64,000 nucleotides of DNA from F23-D06 sp002392325 (GCA_946624065.1 CAMORT010000005.1:3524-67523); one strand, 5' to 3'. Counted from the stretch's first letter, positions 1 through 8,354 are shown. The notes: a model not told the origin generated them from the letters alone. Numbers and translations: made by a program.

Positions 1-1608
1 CCCGCCTTGAGCACGCACAGCACGTTCGCGGGCTTCGGCACGGCCATAGACGCTGGAACCTCGGGCAGCCCGTACGGGATTGTGATAGACGGTGCTCGGT
101 TCAGCGACAATATAACCGGCGTGAGGATAGAGGGCAGCAGCCACGCCACGGTGACGCGCTGCACATTCGACTTGTCCGAGATGCCGGTGCGTGTTGTGAC
201 GGGCCTGAATCTTGAGGGTTGCACGGGTTATCTGGTGGAGGAGAACACCTTCACGCGCGGCGCGAGCGCGCCAAACGGGAGCCGCTACGGCATCCGGGTG
301 AACAATTCGGGCACCGACGCGAACGGGCTGTACCGCAACACCTTCGAGCGCCTGAGCCACGGCATGTATGTGACAGGAACCAACGGGGACGGCAACTCAA
401 ACACAGGACTCCAGATGACTTGCAACGAGTTCACGGACAACACATACGACATGTACCTGTACAGCACGGCTATTGTGAGCTCCTGGCAGGGGGACAACAG
501 CAAGGGTGCGGACAACACCTTTTCGGGCACGCAGACGAGCAGCCTGCACAATGCAGGGAGCCAGCCGCTGACCTATCTCTACAGCGCAGGCACAAGCCAT
601 GTGCCGTACAATCCCACCACAGGCAATGTGACGCTGAACGGGACTGTGCCGTCCAACAATTGCGCCTCCACACTGTGCAGCAACGGGGGCGGCACCCCGA
701 ATCCCAAGTCGCCCACACCGTCGTTCCTGGCACTGAAGCAGCAGTACGAGAATCTCATGGCAGACTTTGACAGGAACGGCTACGCGGACCTCTTGTCAAC
801 CGCCATTCCGCCGCAGGCGGAACCCCCAGCATCACCCGGCGAACTTGCCGCGGCCCAATACGCCTCGCAGCAGATGAACGCCATTGCCTCGGAGCTGTTC
901 GCGCAGTCGCACGAGGCCGTGCGCGCCCTGATGTCGGACACGCTGGAGGACCTGCGGGCGGTCGTGGCGTGGCTGGACGCCACCCCGGGCCTGGCCAGCC
1001 GGTATTTGGCGGCGGAGACGGAATTCTCGATGACCGGCAGCAACCTCTCGCTGGCCGACATTGCCAACTACATCACCACTTCGGAAGAGCGGGATGAATA
1101 TGACAATTATCTGGCGTTCAACACGCTGAAACAGGCGTTGGCGGAGGGTGGCCATGTGATGTGGCCCAACGCCACGGATGCGCATATGGGCGAGCTAATC
1201 CGCATCGCGGATGCCAACACGGGCCGTTCCTCACTGCTGGCGAAGAATGTGTTGTGTTTCTTCTTCGGGATCTGCTATGACGATACGGAGACGCGGGCAT
1301 TGGAAACCACCACCATTCCGCCTACGGCGGAATCCCCGACATTAACGGGCCAACAAAACATCACCGTGCACCCCAACCCCACGAATGATGTGTTGCATGT
1401 GACTGTCACGGACGGCAATGCAAAAATCGCGCGCGTGGAAATGTTTGACATGTTCGGGCGTATCACCATGGTGGGGACGCAAAATCTTGCGTCTCCACCA
1501 TCCCCAGAATATACGGTGGATCTATCCTCTTTGCCGGCCGGCCTGTACATCCTGCGCGTCACCCTGACCGACGGCACAGTGCGGAACGTGAAGGTGGTGA
1601 GAAAATGA
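1..1608 (+). CDS. Secreted beta-helix protein with T9SS C-terminal sorting domain (5' end outside window)
   Basis: The reading frame is open to the left edge, so the true start and signal peptide lie outside the window; 535 codons are visible. The first ~200 residues look like a right-handed parallel beta-helix: short strands with recurring Asn/Gly/Thr turns and phrases such as ARFSDNITGVRIEGSS and YEENTF-like turns. A helical linker follows. The last ~80 residues are a classic type A T9SS sorting domain (VHPNPTNDVLHV, then FDMFGR, then LPAGLYILRV, ending KVVRK). The protein is therefore predicted to cross the outer membrane through the Por system and be anchored or released. Three palindromic repeats sit in frame inside the gene. 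Its GC content is clearly higher than that of the next gene. Substrate or ligand unknown. Confidence 0.85.
   Translation, partial: PALSTHSTFAGFGTAIDAGTSGSPYGIVIDGARFSDNITGVRIEGSSHATVTRCTFDLSEMPVRVVTGLNLEGCTGYLVEENTFTRGASAPNGSRYGIRVNNSGTDANGLYRNTFERLSHGMYVTGTNGDGNSNTGLQMTCNEFTDNTYDMYLYSTAIVSSWQGDNSKGADNTFSGTQTSSLHNAGSQPLTYLYSAGTSHVPYNPTTGNVTLNGTVPSNNCASTLCSNGGGTPNPKSPTPSFLALKQQYENLMADFDRNGYADLLSTAIPPQAEPPASPGELAAAQYASQQMNAIASELFAQSHEAVRALMSDTLEDLRAVVAWLDATPGLASRYLAAETEFSMTGSNLSLADIANYITTSEERDEYDNYLAFNTLKQALAEGGHVMWPNATDAHMGELIRIADANTGRSSLLAKNVLCFFFGICYDDTETRALETTTIPPTAESPTLTGQQNITVHPNPTNDVLHVTVTDGNAKIARVEMFDMFGRITMVGTQNLASPPSPEYTVDLSSLPAGLYILRVTLTDGTVRNVKVVRK
806..822. repeat. In-frame palindrome, TTCCGCC/GGCGGAA type, copy 1
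   Basis: Seven-base inverted arms (TTCCGCC and GGCGGAA) around a 3-base loop. The element lies inside the first coding region, where it encodes a Pro/Ala-rich stretch (AIPPQAEPP). A second copy with the same arms is at 1315-1333. Confidence 0.75.
1315..1333. repeat. In-frame palindrome, TTCCGCC/GGCGGAA type, copy 2
   Basis: Arms ATTCCGCC and GGCGGAAT around TAC, in the same coding region and in the same reading frame as copy 1 (TIPPTAESP versus AIPPQAEPP). The flanking bases CCATTCCGCC...CCCC are also shared, so the repeated unit extends beyond the palindrome. Confidence 0.75.
1470..1499. repeat. In-frame GACGC...GCGTC palindrome inside T9SS domain
   Basis: A 13-base-pair inverted repeat with a 4-base loop (arms GGTGGGGACGCAA and TTGCGTCTCCACC, one G-T pair). 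It lies inside the coding sequence of the sorting domain, between FDMFGR and the SLPAGLY motif, and adds a Pro/Ser-rich stretch there. The AGACGC core is the same type as the intergenic palindromes at 50489-50538. Confidence 0.75.
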
Positions 1609-1661
1609 AAAGTCTCTCGTCTCACATCTTACGTCTAAAATCCAAAATCCAAATTTTCCCC

Positions 1662-1669
1662 TATCTTTG
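1662..1669 (+). promoter_or_regulatory. Bacteroidota -7 promoter element
   Basis: TATCTTTG matches the TAnnTTTG consensus and lies 37 nt upstream of the ATG of the BspA-like gene. Confidence 0.65.
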
Positions 1670-1706
1670 CCCCAACGAAAATATTAACCAATAAAATACA
1701 CACATC

Positions 1707-2936
1707 ATGAAAAAATTATTATTCACCACAACACTTCTTGCCCTGCTGCTGATGTGCGGCGCGGCATGGGGACAGACCTACTCTTATCCCCCGTATGACT
1801 TCACTTCCGTGAACGCCGATGGTGACACGCTGTACTACCGCATCACCTCGTCGGCAACACCCTATACGGTGGCCGTGACGCGCTGCCACGATTCCATATA
1901 CCATACCTTGCCCCATCCTCATAATGCTTCCGAGGTCGGACAGCCCGGATTTGTCTATCCTGTATATGACTACGACTCACTCATAACCATACCGTCAAGC
2001 GTGACCCATGACGGCATTGAATATACTGTCACGACCATCGACAACGAGGCGTTCTACGAACAGAATGGCATGCACACCGTCATACTCCCGTCCACGGTTA
2101 CCATCATAGGCATGGCAGCATTTTATGAATCGACCGTTGAGCATATTGTAATGCCTAATGTGACACACATTCTCTATGGTGCTTTTACCGATGCGCTTTT
2201 GTCTTCCGTTGATATTCCCGAATGTATTGTGGAGATTGGGGAGAAGGCTTTTGAGGGCAATACTAGGCTCCGTCAGGTTGATATACCATCCTCCATCTCG
2301 GTTCTCAGAAGTTTCGTTTTTGCTTGTTGTAACAATCTATCTGTGGTGAACCTGCCCGAGCATCTTGTCAGCATAGAAGATAATGCCTTTTATCGCTGCC
2401 CTCAACTAAAGAAAATCACAATCCCGTCAGAAGTGGCCTATATTGGTTGTGATGCATTCACAGATGGATATGGTACCATTGATGGTAATTATGGAGCTAA
2501 TGGATATCTGGACACTTTAATTATGAAATGTGAGACTCCACCTCAAAACCACATGCCTCAATCTTTCCAAACCAACAAAGCCCTTTTGGTTATTGTTCCC
2601 TGTCACACAGCGGAAACATACCAGACGGCCCCGATTTGGTCAACCTACTCCAATTTCACCTACCATGAGGACTGCGTGGGAGTGGAGGATTATGAGAAGG
2701 AGAATGTGCAAATGTATCCGGTCCCTTGCCATGATGTGTTGCATGTCCGAGGCGAGAGCATAAGATTTTGCCGCATAGAGGTTTACGATATGTACGGAGC
2801 CCTTGTTTTGGCAGATGAGGCACAGGACACGGAAACGGCGCTGAATGTGTCAGGGCTGCCCGCCGGAGCGTATGCCGTTGTGGTCGTGGAAGACAACGGG
2901 CAAAGACAACATGTCCGGATGGTGACCAAACAATAG
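1707..2936 (+). CDS. BspA-like leucine-rich repeat protein with T9SS sorting domain
   Basis: 409 residues. Residues 1-23 form a signal peptide (MKKLLFTTT...AAWGQ). Residues ~75-310 hold BspA-type LRR_5 repeats: repeated I-P-x-x-V/I...I...AF motifs such as IPSSVTHDG, LPSTVTIIG, IPSSISVLR and IPSEVAYIG. The C-terminal ~80 residues are a T9SS type A domain (VQMYPVPCHDVLHV, YDMYGALV, LPAGAYAVVV, ending RMVTKQ). BspA proteins are surface adhesins or ligand binders in oral and gut Bacteroidales; the ligand here is unknown. The gene has its own promoter and a terminator at 2977-3006. Confidence 0.9.
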   Translation: MKKLLFTTTLLALLLMCGAAWGQTYSYPPYDFTSVNADGDTLYYRITSSATPYTVAVTRCHDSIYHTLPHPHNASEVGQPGFVYPVYDYDSLITIPSSVTHDGIEYTVTTIDNEAFYEQNGMHTVILPSTVTIIGMAAFYESTVEHIVMPNVTHILYGAFTDALLSSVDIPECIVEIGEKAFEGNTRLRQVDIPSSISVLRSFVFACCNNLSVVNLPEHLVSIEDNAFYRCPQLKKITIPSEVAYIGCDAFTDGYGTIDGNYGANGYLDTLIMKCETPPQNHMPQSFQTNKALLVIVPCHTAETYQTAPIWSTYSNFTYHEDCVGVEDYEKENVQMYPVPCHDVLHVRGESIRFCRIEVYDMYGALVLADEAQDTETALNVSGLPAGAYAVVVVEDNGQRQHVRMVTKQ

Positions 2937-2976
2937 GATCTTCATCGGAACCACATTCCGAAATTTTTGTCCATAC

Positions 2977-3006
2977 GGGAGCGGGAGGAATCTTGCTCCC
3001 TTTTTT
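2977..3006 (+). terminator. Rho-independent terminator of the BspA-like gene
   Basis: Stem GGGAGC/GCTCCC (2977-2982 and 2995-3000) followed by six T residues, 40 nt after the stop codon. Confidence 0.7.
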
Positions 3007-3011
3007 GTGTG

Positions 3012-3090
3012 TTTAGTCGTTGGCCTTTGGCGATAGGGCCTTGGTTTCAAGTTTCAAGTCTGAACTCTCAATTCCCCATTTCCCATTCCT
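3012..3090 (+). repeat. Direct repeat, left copy, flanking the Rpn-type nuclease
   Basis: 48 bases (3043-3090) are identical to 4269-4316. The upstream ~30 bases are also similar (CTTTGGCGAT..GGCCTTGG in both). The unit contains internal short tandem steps (TTTCAAG, CCCATTTCCCATT). The remainder of the 370-base gap 2937-3306 holds a perfect palindrome at 3130-3147 (TTAACAAC/GTTGTTAA), a promoter and a 5' UTR hairpin; no gene is supported. Confidence 0.85.
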
Positions 3091-3232
3091 CACCCATATC
3101 CTTTTTACTCCGAAAATCGCGTAACCGCCTTAACAACAGGTTGTTAAATTTACAACTTGTGTTTCTGTATGTTGCTGTTTTTCTGGTCGAAAAAAAATTC
3201 AGGATTCCCATTGCCCGAGCAAAACAATGTGT

Positions 3233-3240
3233 TATCTTTG
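3233..3240 (+). promoter_or_regulatory. -7 promoter element for the Rpn-type nuclease
   Basis: TATCTTTG (TAnnTTTG consensus), 66 nt upstream of the ATG. Confidence 0.6.
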
Positions 3241-3251
3241 CTCCATCGCAT

Positions 3252-3276
3252 GGCGGCTGAGCCAGTCGAAGCCGCC
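3252..3276 (+). repeat. 5' UTR hairpin (GGCGGCT...AGCCGCC)
   Basis: Seven-base perfect stem with an 11-base loop (GAGCCAGTCGA), between the promoter and the start codon of the nuclease gene. It may be a dispersed palindrome or a translational control hairpin; the sequence does not decide. Confidence 0.45.
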
Positions 3277-3306
3277 TGTTAACTGTAAAAACAAAATTTT
3301 ATTATT

Positions 3307-4221
3307 ATGAAAACAAACAATGTGTTTATCAATCCGTTAACGGACTTTGGTTTCAAGCGTGTCTTTGCCAGCGAGGAGAACAAGGACATCCTCATCGCGT
3401 TTCTCAACGACTGCATCTCCGATCATGTGGGGGTTATCCGTGAAATCCGGTTCCTGCCCACTGAGCATATCGGACTTGCTGAGGCGGAGAAGAAACTGAT
3501 TTTCGACATCTACTGCACCAACGAGCGAGGCCAGCGGTTCATCATCGAGATGCAGCGTGCGCGTCAGGACTACTTCGCCGACAGGGTGATCACATACATC
3601 AGCCGCATCATCAGCAATGAGGCCAGTCGCGGTGCGCGTCGGTACGACATCCCGCCGGTTTATTCGTTCAATATCCTCGACTACAACGCCCCGGAGTTTA
3701 TGGGCAGGGAGGAATATTTCTGGGCGGTGCACCTGAGGGACAACCAGAACCGAATTTTTTCGAAGAAAATCATCCTGTTTTTCATGGAATTGACTAAATT
3801 TGCAGCGCAGTTTCCGGATGAGAAGTCGCCGGCCTACAAGTGGGGCTACGCCCTGAAACACATGTCAGGGATGTCACTGAAGGACATGCCCGAGGAGGCA
3901 GGAGAGTTCCGGAAGTTGTTTGAAGTTTGTCAAATGTCAAGACTCACAACTATGGAAAAAAATGATTACGAGAAGAGCATCTTTGAATACGAGGATGTGC
4001 AGGACGCGTTGGAATGCATGCGCCGTCACTCATTACAGGAGGGATATGAGCAGGGGATGCAACAAGGAGTACAACAAGGAATACTACAAGGAAGGGAGGA
4101 AGCGCTCCTCCAAACTGCGCGAAACTTCTTGAATTTAGGTGTTTCTCTCGCTGATGTGGCTAAGGCTACAGGCCTGAGCGAGGAGGAGATACTTGCGCAC
4201 ATAGGTGAAACTGGTGAATAG
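3307..4221 (+). CDS. PD-(D/E)XK nuclease family protein (Rpn / PDDEXK_2 type)
   Basis: 304 residues. It opens with the family signature NPLTDFGFKRVFA. The nuclease core shows FDIYC (Asp67) and IIEMQ (Glu81-x-Gln83), the D...ExQ variant of the PD-(D/E)XK active site. Residues ~245-262 are a QG-rich stretch (EQGMQQGVQQGILQG) typical of the family. The C-terminus (LADVAKATGLSEEEI) resembles a small helix-turn-helix. Members are annotated as recombination-promoting nucleases or putative transposases; RpnA of E. coli is a DNA endonuclease that promotes RecA-independent recombination. Direct repeats flank the gene. No partner transposase gene or inverted ends are visible, so mobility is unproven. 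Confidence 0.85.
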   Translation: MKTNNVFINPLTDFGFKRVFASEENKDILIAFLNDCISDHVGVIREIRFLPTEHIGLAEAEKKLIFDIYCTNERGQRFIIEMQRARQDYFADRVITYISRIISNEASRGARRYDIPPVYSFNILDYNAPEFMGREEYFWAVHLRDNQNRIFSKKIILFFMELTKFAAQFPDEKSPAYKWGYALKHMSGMSLKDMPEEAGEFRKLFEVCQMSRLTTMEKNDYEKSIFEYEDVQDALECMRRHSLQEGYEQGMQQGVQQGILQGREEALLQTARNFLNLGVSLADVAKATGLSEEEILAHIGETGE

Positions 4222-4237
4222 TCGTTGTCTCTTGGAT

Positions 4238-4316
4238 GTTAGTCTTTGGCGATTTGGCCTTGGTTTCAGGTTTCAAGTTTCAAGTCTGAACTCTCAATTC
4301 CCCATTTCCCATTCCT
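4238..4316 (+). repeat. Direct repeat, right copy, flanking the Rpn-type nuclease
   Basis: 48 bases (4269-4316) are identical to 3043-3090, in the same orientation. This copy carries one extra TTTCAGG step before the identical core. It begins 17 nt after the nuclease stop codon and ends 11 nt before the convergent thpR stop. Confidence 0.85.
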
Positions 4317-4326
4317 AATTATCCTT

Positions 4327-4899
4327 TCACCCCATTTCCGATCTAACCAACGGAAATCTGGCCAGTGCCTTGTATTCCGGGCCTTCTTTGAGTAGAAAAC
4401 TTTGATACAGAGTAAATTCCGTAATGGGAATCTGTTGGGTGAAGTCGGGTTGAGATTGCTGGAAACGCTCCCAGAATTTCTTCTTATCTACTACGGATTT
4501 CACTCTTCCCAAGGTAATATGTGGCACGAAATTGCCGTAGGCCGTTTCAAATCCCTGCTGTGTCAACTGGTTTTCCAAATGCTGAAAGCATTGCTTGAAA
4601 AAGAAGAATTCCTCAAACCCCAACCACAACACTTCAGGGTGATAATGGCTGCCAAACACGCCCAATTTGTTCAGTTCCAAATAAAACGGAGAGTGGGATT
4701 CGCAGGTCTGCCGTAAGGCATCCTTGATGGCGGGAATCTTGCTGTCGGGGGTGGCACCCAGAAAACGCAAGGTGAGGTGGCAGACTTCGTCTTTCACCCA
4801 CACAATGTCATCGTGGCGCATTTCGTACTGGAATCGGGTACGCCACGCTTTGAACGCATCGCTCAACTCAACCTTGGTGGCGATGAAGAGCCGCTTCAT
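4327..4899 (-). CDS. thpR: RNA 2',3'-cyclic phosphodiesterase (2H family)
   Basis: 190 residues, the usual length for ThpR/LigT. Both H-x-T motifs of the 2H phosphoesterase fold are present: HLTLRFLG (His41, Thr43) and HITLGRV (His127, Thr129). The family hydrolyses RNA 2',3'-cyclic phosphates to 2'-phosphates in the cytoplasm. The start codon shares one base with the stop of the upstream peptidase gene (TAATG arrangement), so the two are probably translationally coupled and share the promoter at 7059-7066. A functional link to the peptidase is not evident. Confidence 0.88.
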   Translation of the reverse strand: MKRLFIATKVELSDAFKAWRTRFQYEMRHDDIVWVKDEVCHLTLRFLGATPDSKIPAIKDALRQTCESHSPFYLELNKLGVFGSHYHPEVLWLGFEEFFFFKQCFQHLENQLTQQGFETAYGNFVPHITLGRVKSVVDKKKFWERFQQSQPDFTQQIPITEFTLYQSFLLKEGPEYKALARFPLVRSEMG

Positions 4900-7037
4900 T
4901 ACAACTCGCCTTTCAGGTTCTGGTTGTGGAAACGGAGCAGTTTGTTCCAGAGGTGCACGCGCTCCACACCCATTACATTGTGGTCGTGGGCAGTGTAGGG
5001 GAAGTATTCGATTTCAATGCCGTCGGTTACGGCCTGGCGCATCAGCTCCAGGGTGTGTTGCCAAACTACCGTGTGGTCCTGGCAGCCGTGCATCACGAGC
5101 AGCGGGCATTTCACATTCTTGATCTTGGGGATGATGTTGGCGTGCTCGTAGCCGTCAGGGTTCTCCTGCGGAGTGTCCATGTAGCGTTCGCCGTACATCA
5201 CTTCGTACCAGGCCCAATTGACCACCGGACCGCCGCAACTGGCCGCGCGGAACGCTTCCGGATGCTCGGTGATCAGTGACAATGTCATGAATCCGCCGTA
5301 GCTCCAGCCGTCCAAACCAATACGCTCAGTATCCACATAGGGCAACTTTTTCAGATACTCTACACCGCACATCTGGTCCTCCACCTCCTTCACACCGAGG
5401 TTGCGGTGGATGCACTTCTCAAAGTCGGCACCACGGTTCTGCGTGCCACGGTTGTCCAGCGTGAACACCACATAACCTTGTTCGGCCATGTACTCCAGAA
5501 ACACGCCGCCGGACATGAAACTGTTGGTGACCAATTGGGAGTGCGGACCGCCATAGACATAAATCAGGCACGGGTATTTTTTCGTGGGGTCCATGTTGGG
5601 CGGGGTGATGAGGCGGCACCAAAGCGAGTCGCCTTCTTTGTTGAGGATGGGGAATATCTTGGTGGTGCCCAGCGCGCAATCATCGTACGGGTTCTTGCAA
5701 TTCTTGAGTTCTTTCATCGTTTTGCCCTGGTTGTTCACCACGCTGATGACACGCGGTGTGCTGACATTGGTGAAATAATCGATGAAATAGTTCTTGCTCT
5801 CATTGAAAATAGGCGTGTGCGTGCCGTCGGTGGCCGCGATGCGGATAACCTTGCCATCTTTCAAGGATGATTTGCAAACATATTGGTTTACAGGTTTTTC
5901 CGTCGGGGCGATGGTGAAATAGACAAACTGTTCTTTGGTGTCCAAACCGATTACATCTACCAAGTCGTAGCGACCTTCGGTGAGTTTGCGGATTTGGCGG
6001 CCTTCCCCATCATACAAATAGAGATGACGCCAGCCATCAGTTTCGCTGATCCAGAGGAAGTTGTTGTCTTTGAGGAAAATCATGCGGTCGCAGGGCTCCA
6101 CATAACGATTGTCACGCTCCTCAATAAGTACTTTCACTTTGTTGCCGGTCTGCAGGTCGTAGCGGATCAGTTTGGAGTGGTTCTGCTCACGGTTGAGGTG
6201 CGAGATGTAGAGATATTTCTCGTCAGGAGAAAAGGTTACATTGGTGAGAAATTCACCGTCGCTGAGGTCGGTGTTGATGTAGTGGTAAACGGGTTTATCG
6301 GCTTGGACGGATTTGGCCACATCGAAAATGCCGACCTTGACTTGGTGTGAAGTGCGTCCCGCCATGGGGTATTTCATGTTCTCCACCGTAGCGATGGGTG
6401 TGGTGGTGTTCACCAGCGGATAATCTTCCACCATGCTCTCATCCATGCGGTAAAAGGCGATGTAATTGCCTTTTGGTGAGATATATTGGCCCTCATTGAT
6501 GCCCCACTCGCTGCGGTGCACCGACTCGCCGAAGACGATGTTCTTACCCGTGTCGGGACACAACAGAATGGGTTTGTAACCATTGAGCGCACTCTCAACA
6601 AATACACCATTATCGTTCTTGATGACGAAAACTTTGTTCTTGATGGACTGGTCAATCACCTCATCCCAGCTGACATTTTCGAATTTGTCCACGGTAACAG
6701 TTTTGCCGTCGTAGGTCAGCGTGGTATTGTCTCTGGGAATGTAGATGGTGTTGGCGTTCACCCATTGGAAACTGCGCAGTTTCTTAATTCCGTTTTCGCC
6801 GAGATTTTTTTCCGACAGGAAAGTGCTTTCCTTGCCGTTTTTGGCGTTCACCAACTTGATACTGCCGTCGTCGATGAGGGCGTAGTTGTCGGTGCCGGGC
6901 TGCCAGCTGAGTCCGTTGATGCGCTCGAACATGTATTTGCCCTGAAACACGCCGTTGAGGTCAATGGTTTCGTTTTGGGCCGTCATTATGCCGACGGTCA
7001 TGGCGGTTACGAGAAGGAGGGTGAAGATTCTTTTCAT
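4899..7037 (-). CDS. S9 family prolyl oligopeptidase, dipeptidyl peptidase IV type
   Basis: 712 residues from the ATG at 7037, chosen because it starts a clean signal peptide (MKRIFTLLLVTAMTVGIMTAQ); the open frame continues further upstream but without such a signal. The N-terminal half is the DPPIV beta-propeller (WVNANTIYI, FSPDEKYLYISH, ISETDGWRHLYLYD). The C-terminal half is an alpha/beta hydrolase with nucleophile GWSYGG (Ser579), Asp654 in HGCQDHTV and a His in AHDHNV. It probably removes X-Pro dipeptides from peptides in the periplasm, as DPPIV/DPP7-type enzymes do in peptide-fermenting Bacteroidales. Prolyl tripeptidyl peptidase activity cannot be excluded from sequence. Confidence 0.9.
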   Translation of the reverse strand: MKRIFTLLLVTAMTVGIMTAQNETIDLNGVFQGKYMFERINGLSWQPGTDNYALIDDGSIKLVNAKNGKESTFLSEKNLGENGIKKLRSFQWVNANTIYIPRDNTTLTYDGKTVTVDKFENVSWDEVIDQSIKNKVFVIKNDNGVFVESALNGYKPILLCPDTGKNIVFGESVHRSEWGINEGQYISPKGNYIAFYRMDESMVEDYPLVNTTTPIATVENMKYPMAGRTSHQVKVGIFDVAKSVQADKPVYHYINTDLSDGEFLTNVTFSPDEKYLYISHLNREQNHSKLIRYDLQTGNKVKVLIEERDNRYVEPCDRMIFLKDNNFLWISETDGWRHLYLYDGEGRQIRKLTEGRYDLVDVIGLDTKEQFVYFTIAPTEKPVNQYVCKSSLKDGKVIRIAATDGTHTPIFNESKNYFIDYFTNVSTPRVISVVNNQGKTMKELKNCKNPYDDCALGTTKIFPILNKEGDSLWCRLITPPNMDPTKKYPCLIYVYGGPHSQLVTNSFMSGGVFLEYMAEQGYVVFTLDNRGTQNRGADFEKCIHRNLGVKEVEDQMCGVEYLKKLPYVDTERIGLDGWSYGGFMTLSLITEHPEAFRAASCGGPVVNWAWYEVMYGERYMDTPQENPDGYEHANIIPKIKNVKCPLLVMHGCQDHTVVWQHTLELMRQAVTDGIEIEYFPYTAHDHNVMGVERVHLWNKLLRFHNQNLKGEL

Positions 7038-7058
7038 TGTCTTATTTTTTATGAGCCG

Positions 7059-7066
7059 CAAAGATA
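7059..7066 (-). promoter_or_regulatory. -7 promoter element for the DPPIV-thpR unit
   Basis: On the minus strand TATCTTTG, 21 nt before the ATG at 7037. Confidence 0.65.
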
Positions 7067-7104
7067 CAAAAAATAGGGGATAGTGAACAGGACAGGTAAC
7101 AGAA

Positions 7105-7182
7105 ACCGGCAGGCCTTTGGGTCTGCCGGTATTGGTGGAATTATGAGATTGTGGACAAAATATTGCAGGCCGTAGGTCTGCA
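7105..7182. repeat. Two palindromes of the GGCAGACC/GGTCTGCC type
   Basis: 7105-7130 forms an 11-base-pair stem (ACCGGCAG.../...CTGCCGGT). 7164-7182 forms a second palindrome (TGCAGGCC...GGTCTGCA). Both lie downstream of ferritin on the minus strand, and the first is followed there by TTTCTGTT, so it may act as a weak terminator. The related CGGCAGACC...GGTCTGCCG is the terminator at 59785. Confidence 0.55.
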
Positions 7183-7205
7183 GGCATTCTCATAGTCAGC
7201 AATGA

Positions 7206-7727
7206 TTATTCAGCGTTGGCCAGCGGCGAGGCCTGCGTATAGACGCGGGCGGCCAGTTCTTTGTCAAGCATGTAAAGACCATAACCGTTGTCCTTGATCA
7301 TCTTCAAACTGTCGATGAGGGTGCGGGCGTTCTCCTCTTCCTCCACCTGCTCGTCGATGAACCATTTCAGCATACTTTGCGTAGCATAATCTTTTTCTTT
7401 GGTGGCCAAAGCGTACAGATCGTTGATGAGGGAGGTGACCACTTGCTCGTGTTTGAGGGTGTCTTCAAACATGGCCAGAGCGCTCTTCCAGTTGGTTTGC
7501 ACTTTCTCAATGGGCTTCAGCGTGACACGGCCTCCGCGGGAGATGACATATTTGTAGAAAATCTGGGCGTGGTCCTGTTCTTCCTTGAACTGGATTTCGA
7601 ACCAGTTGGCCATACCGCCATAACCAAGTTCGTGGCATTGGGCTGCCATGGACAAATAAAGGTAAGCCGACCACATTTCGGCGTTGATTTGAGCGTTAAT
7701 TGCTGCTTCAATTTTTTTGTTGAACAT
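7206..7727 (-). CDS. Ferritin
   Basis: 173 residues, the normal size of a bacterial non-haem ferritin. It has the four-helix ferritin architecture with diiron-type residues: INAEMWSAYLYLSMA in helix A, FKEEQDHAQIFYKYVISRGG in helix B, and the downstream Glu-rich helix DEQVEEEENARTLIDSLK. The family oxidises Fe(II) and stores ferric mineral in the cytoplasm, limiting Fenton chemistry in anaerobes exposed to oxygen. The gene begins only 12 nt after the PAP2 gene and no clear TAnnTTTG element sits between them, so read-through from that gene is likely. Confidence 0.93.
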   Translation of the reverse strand: MFNKKIEAAINAQINAEMWSAYLYLSMAAQCHELGYGGMANWFEIQFKEEQDHAQIFYKYVISRGGRVTLKPIEKVQTNWKSALAMFEDTLKHEQVVTSLINDLYALATKEKDYATQSMLKWFIDEQVEEEENARTLIDSLKMIKDNGYGLYMLDKELAARVYTQASPLANAE

Positions 7728-7739
7728 AAGTGATGTTAT

Positions 7740-8354
7740 TTAAAGGTTTGTAAATAAATATGTTGTGTTTGTTGTTTTTTTGTAACAGAAAAGAATTGGA
7801 ATGGAAATGGTCAATCCGAGCAACCAACCGCAAAGAATATCAGTGGGATAATGGACGCCCAGATAGAGGCGGGTGTAGCAGAACAAGAGTACAAAAAGGA
7901 GGAGTGAGGAGGTGAGTATGCATCTTTTTTTGAAAAATGGAGCTAAAAAGAAGCCAAATAATATGGATGCCGTGGCACTGTTGGTGGCGTGTGAGGAGAC
8001 AAATCCGTAAGGACCTCCCCGGTATTCGCTGCCGTTGGCGTATTGGTGGCAATAAATCCGGTTTTGAATCTCCACATTGTGTGTCGGACGGGGCCTTTTC
8101 ACCGTCGGTTTGATGATATGTGAGGAAATCTGGTCGGCGAGACCGACAGATAAAACTATGATTACCAATATTTTCCATCCTGTTTTTCCATAAAAATGAA
8201 AAATAAGGAACACTAACGCGGCAATCAGTCCCAACCATGTGAAAATATTGGTCAGCGACCACATAATCCCGTCCAGCACCGGCGTGTGTGCCCCATTGAT
8301 GAGGAGCAGCAACGCGCGGTCGGCAGTTTCGATAGGGGGCGGGAAAGCGGTCAT
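7740..8354 (-). CDS. PAP2 superfamily phosphatase (membrane)
   Basis: 204 residues from the ATG at 8354, placed 24 nt after a good -7 element; the longer upstream frame would overlap that promoter. The three PAP2 motifs are present: KPTVKRPRP, SSHATN and TRLYLGVHYPTDILCG, with several hydrophobic helices. Family members dephosphorylate lipid phosphates such as undecaprenyl pyrophosphate or phosphatidylglycerophosphate at the inner membrane. Substrate assignment is not possible here; recycling of undecaprenyl pyrophosphate is a reasonable guess. Ferritin follows 12 nt downstream. Confidence 0.88.
   Translation of the reverse strand: MTAFPPPIETADRALLLLINGAHTPVLDGIMWSLTNIFTWLGLIAALVFLIFHFYGKTGWKILVIIVLSVGLADQISSHIIKPTVKRPRPTHNVEIQNRIYCHQYANGSEYRGGPYGFVSSHATNSATASILFGFFLAPFFKKRCILTSSLLLFVLLFCYTRLYLGVHYPTDILCGWLLGLTISIPILFCYKKTTNTTYLFTNL

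Noticed and set aside
2967..3260. 97-codon open frame in the gap before the Rpn-type nuclease
   Set aside because: It is a translation of the terminator, the direct repeat and the promoter; no protein-like composition.
3012..4316. Rpn gene plus repeats as a classic composite transposon
   Set aside because: The repeats are direct, low-complexity and lack terminal inverted ends or target-site duplications; kept only as a finding.
7038..7202. Extended N-terminus of the S9 peptidase up to 7202
   Set aside because: The extension crosses the -7 promoter element and two palindromes and lacks a signal peptide; the ATG at 7037 starts a canonical one.
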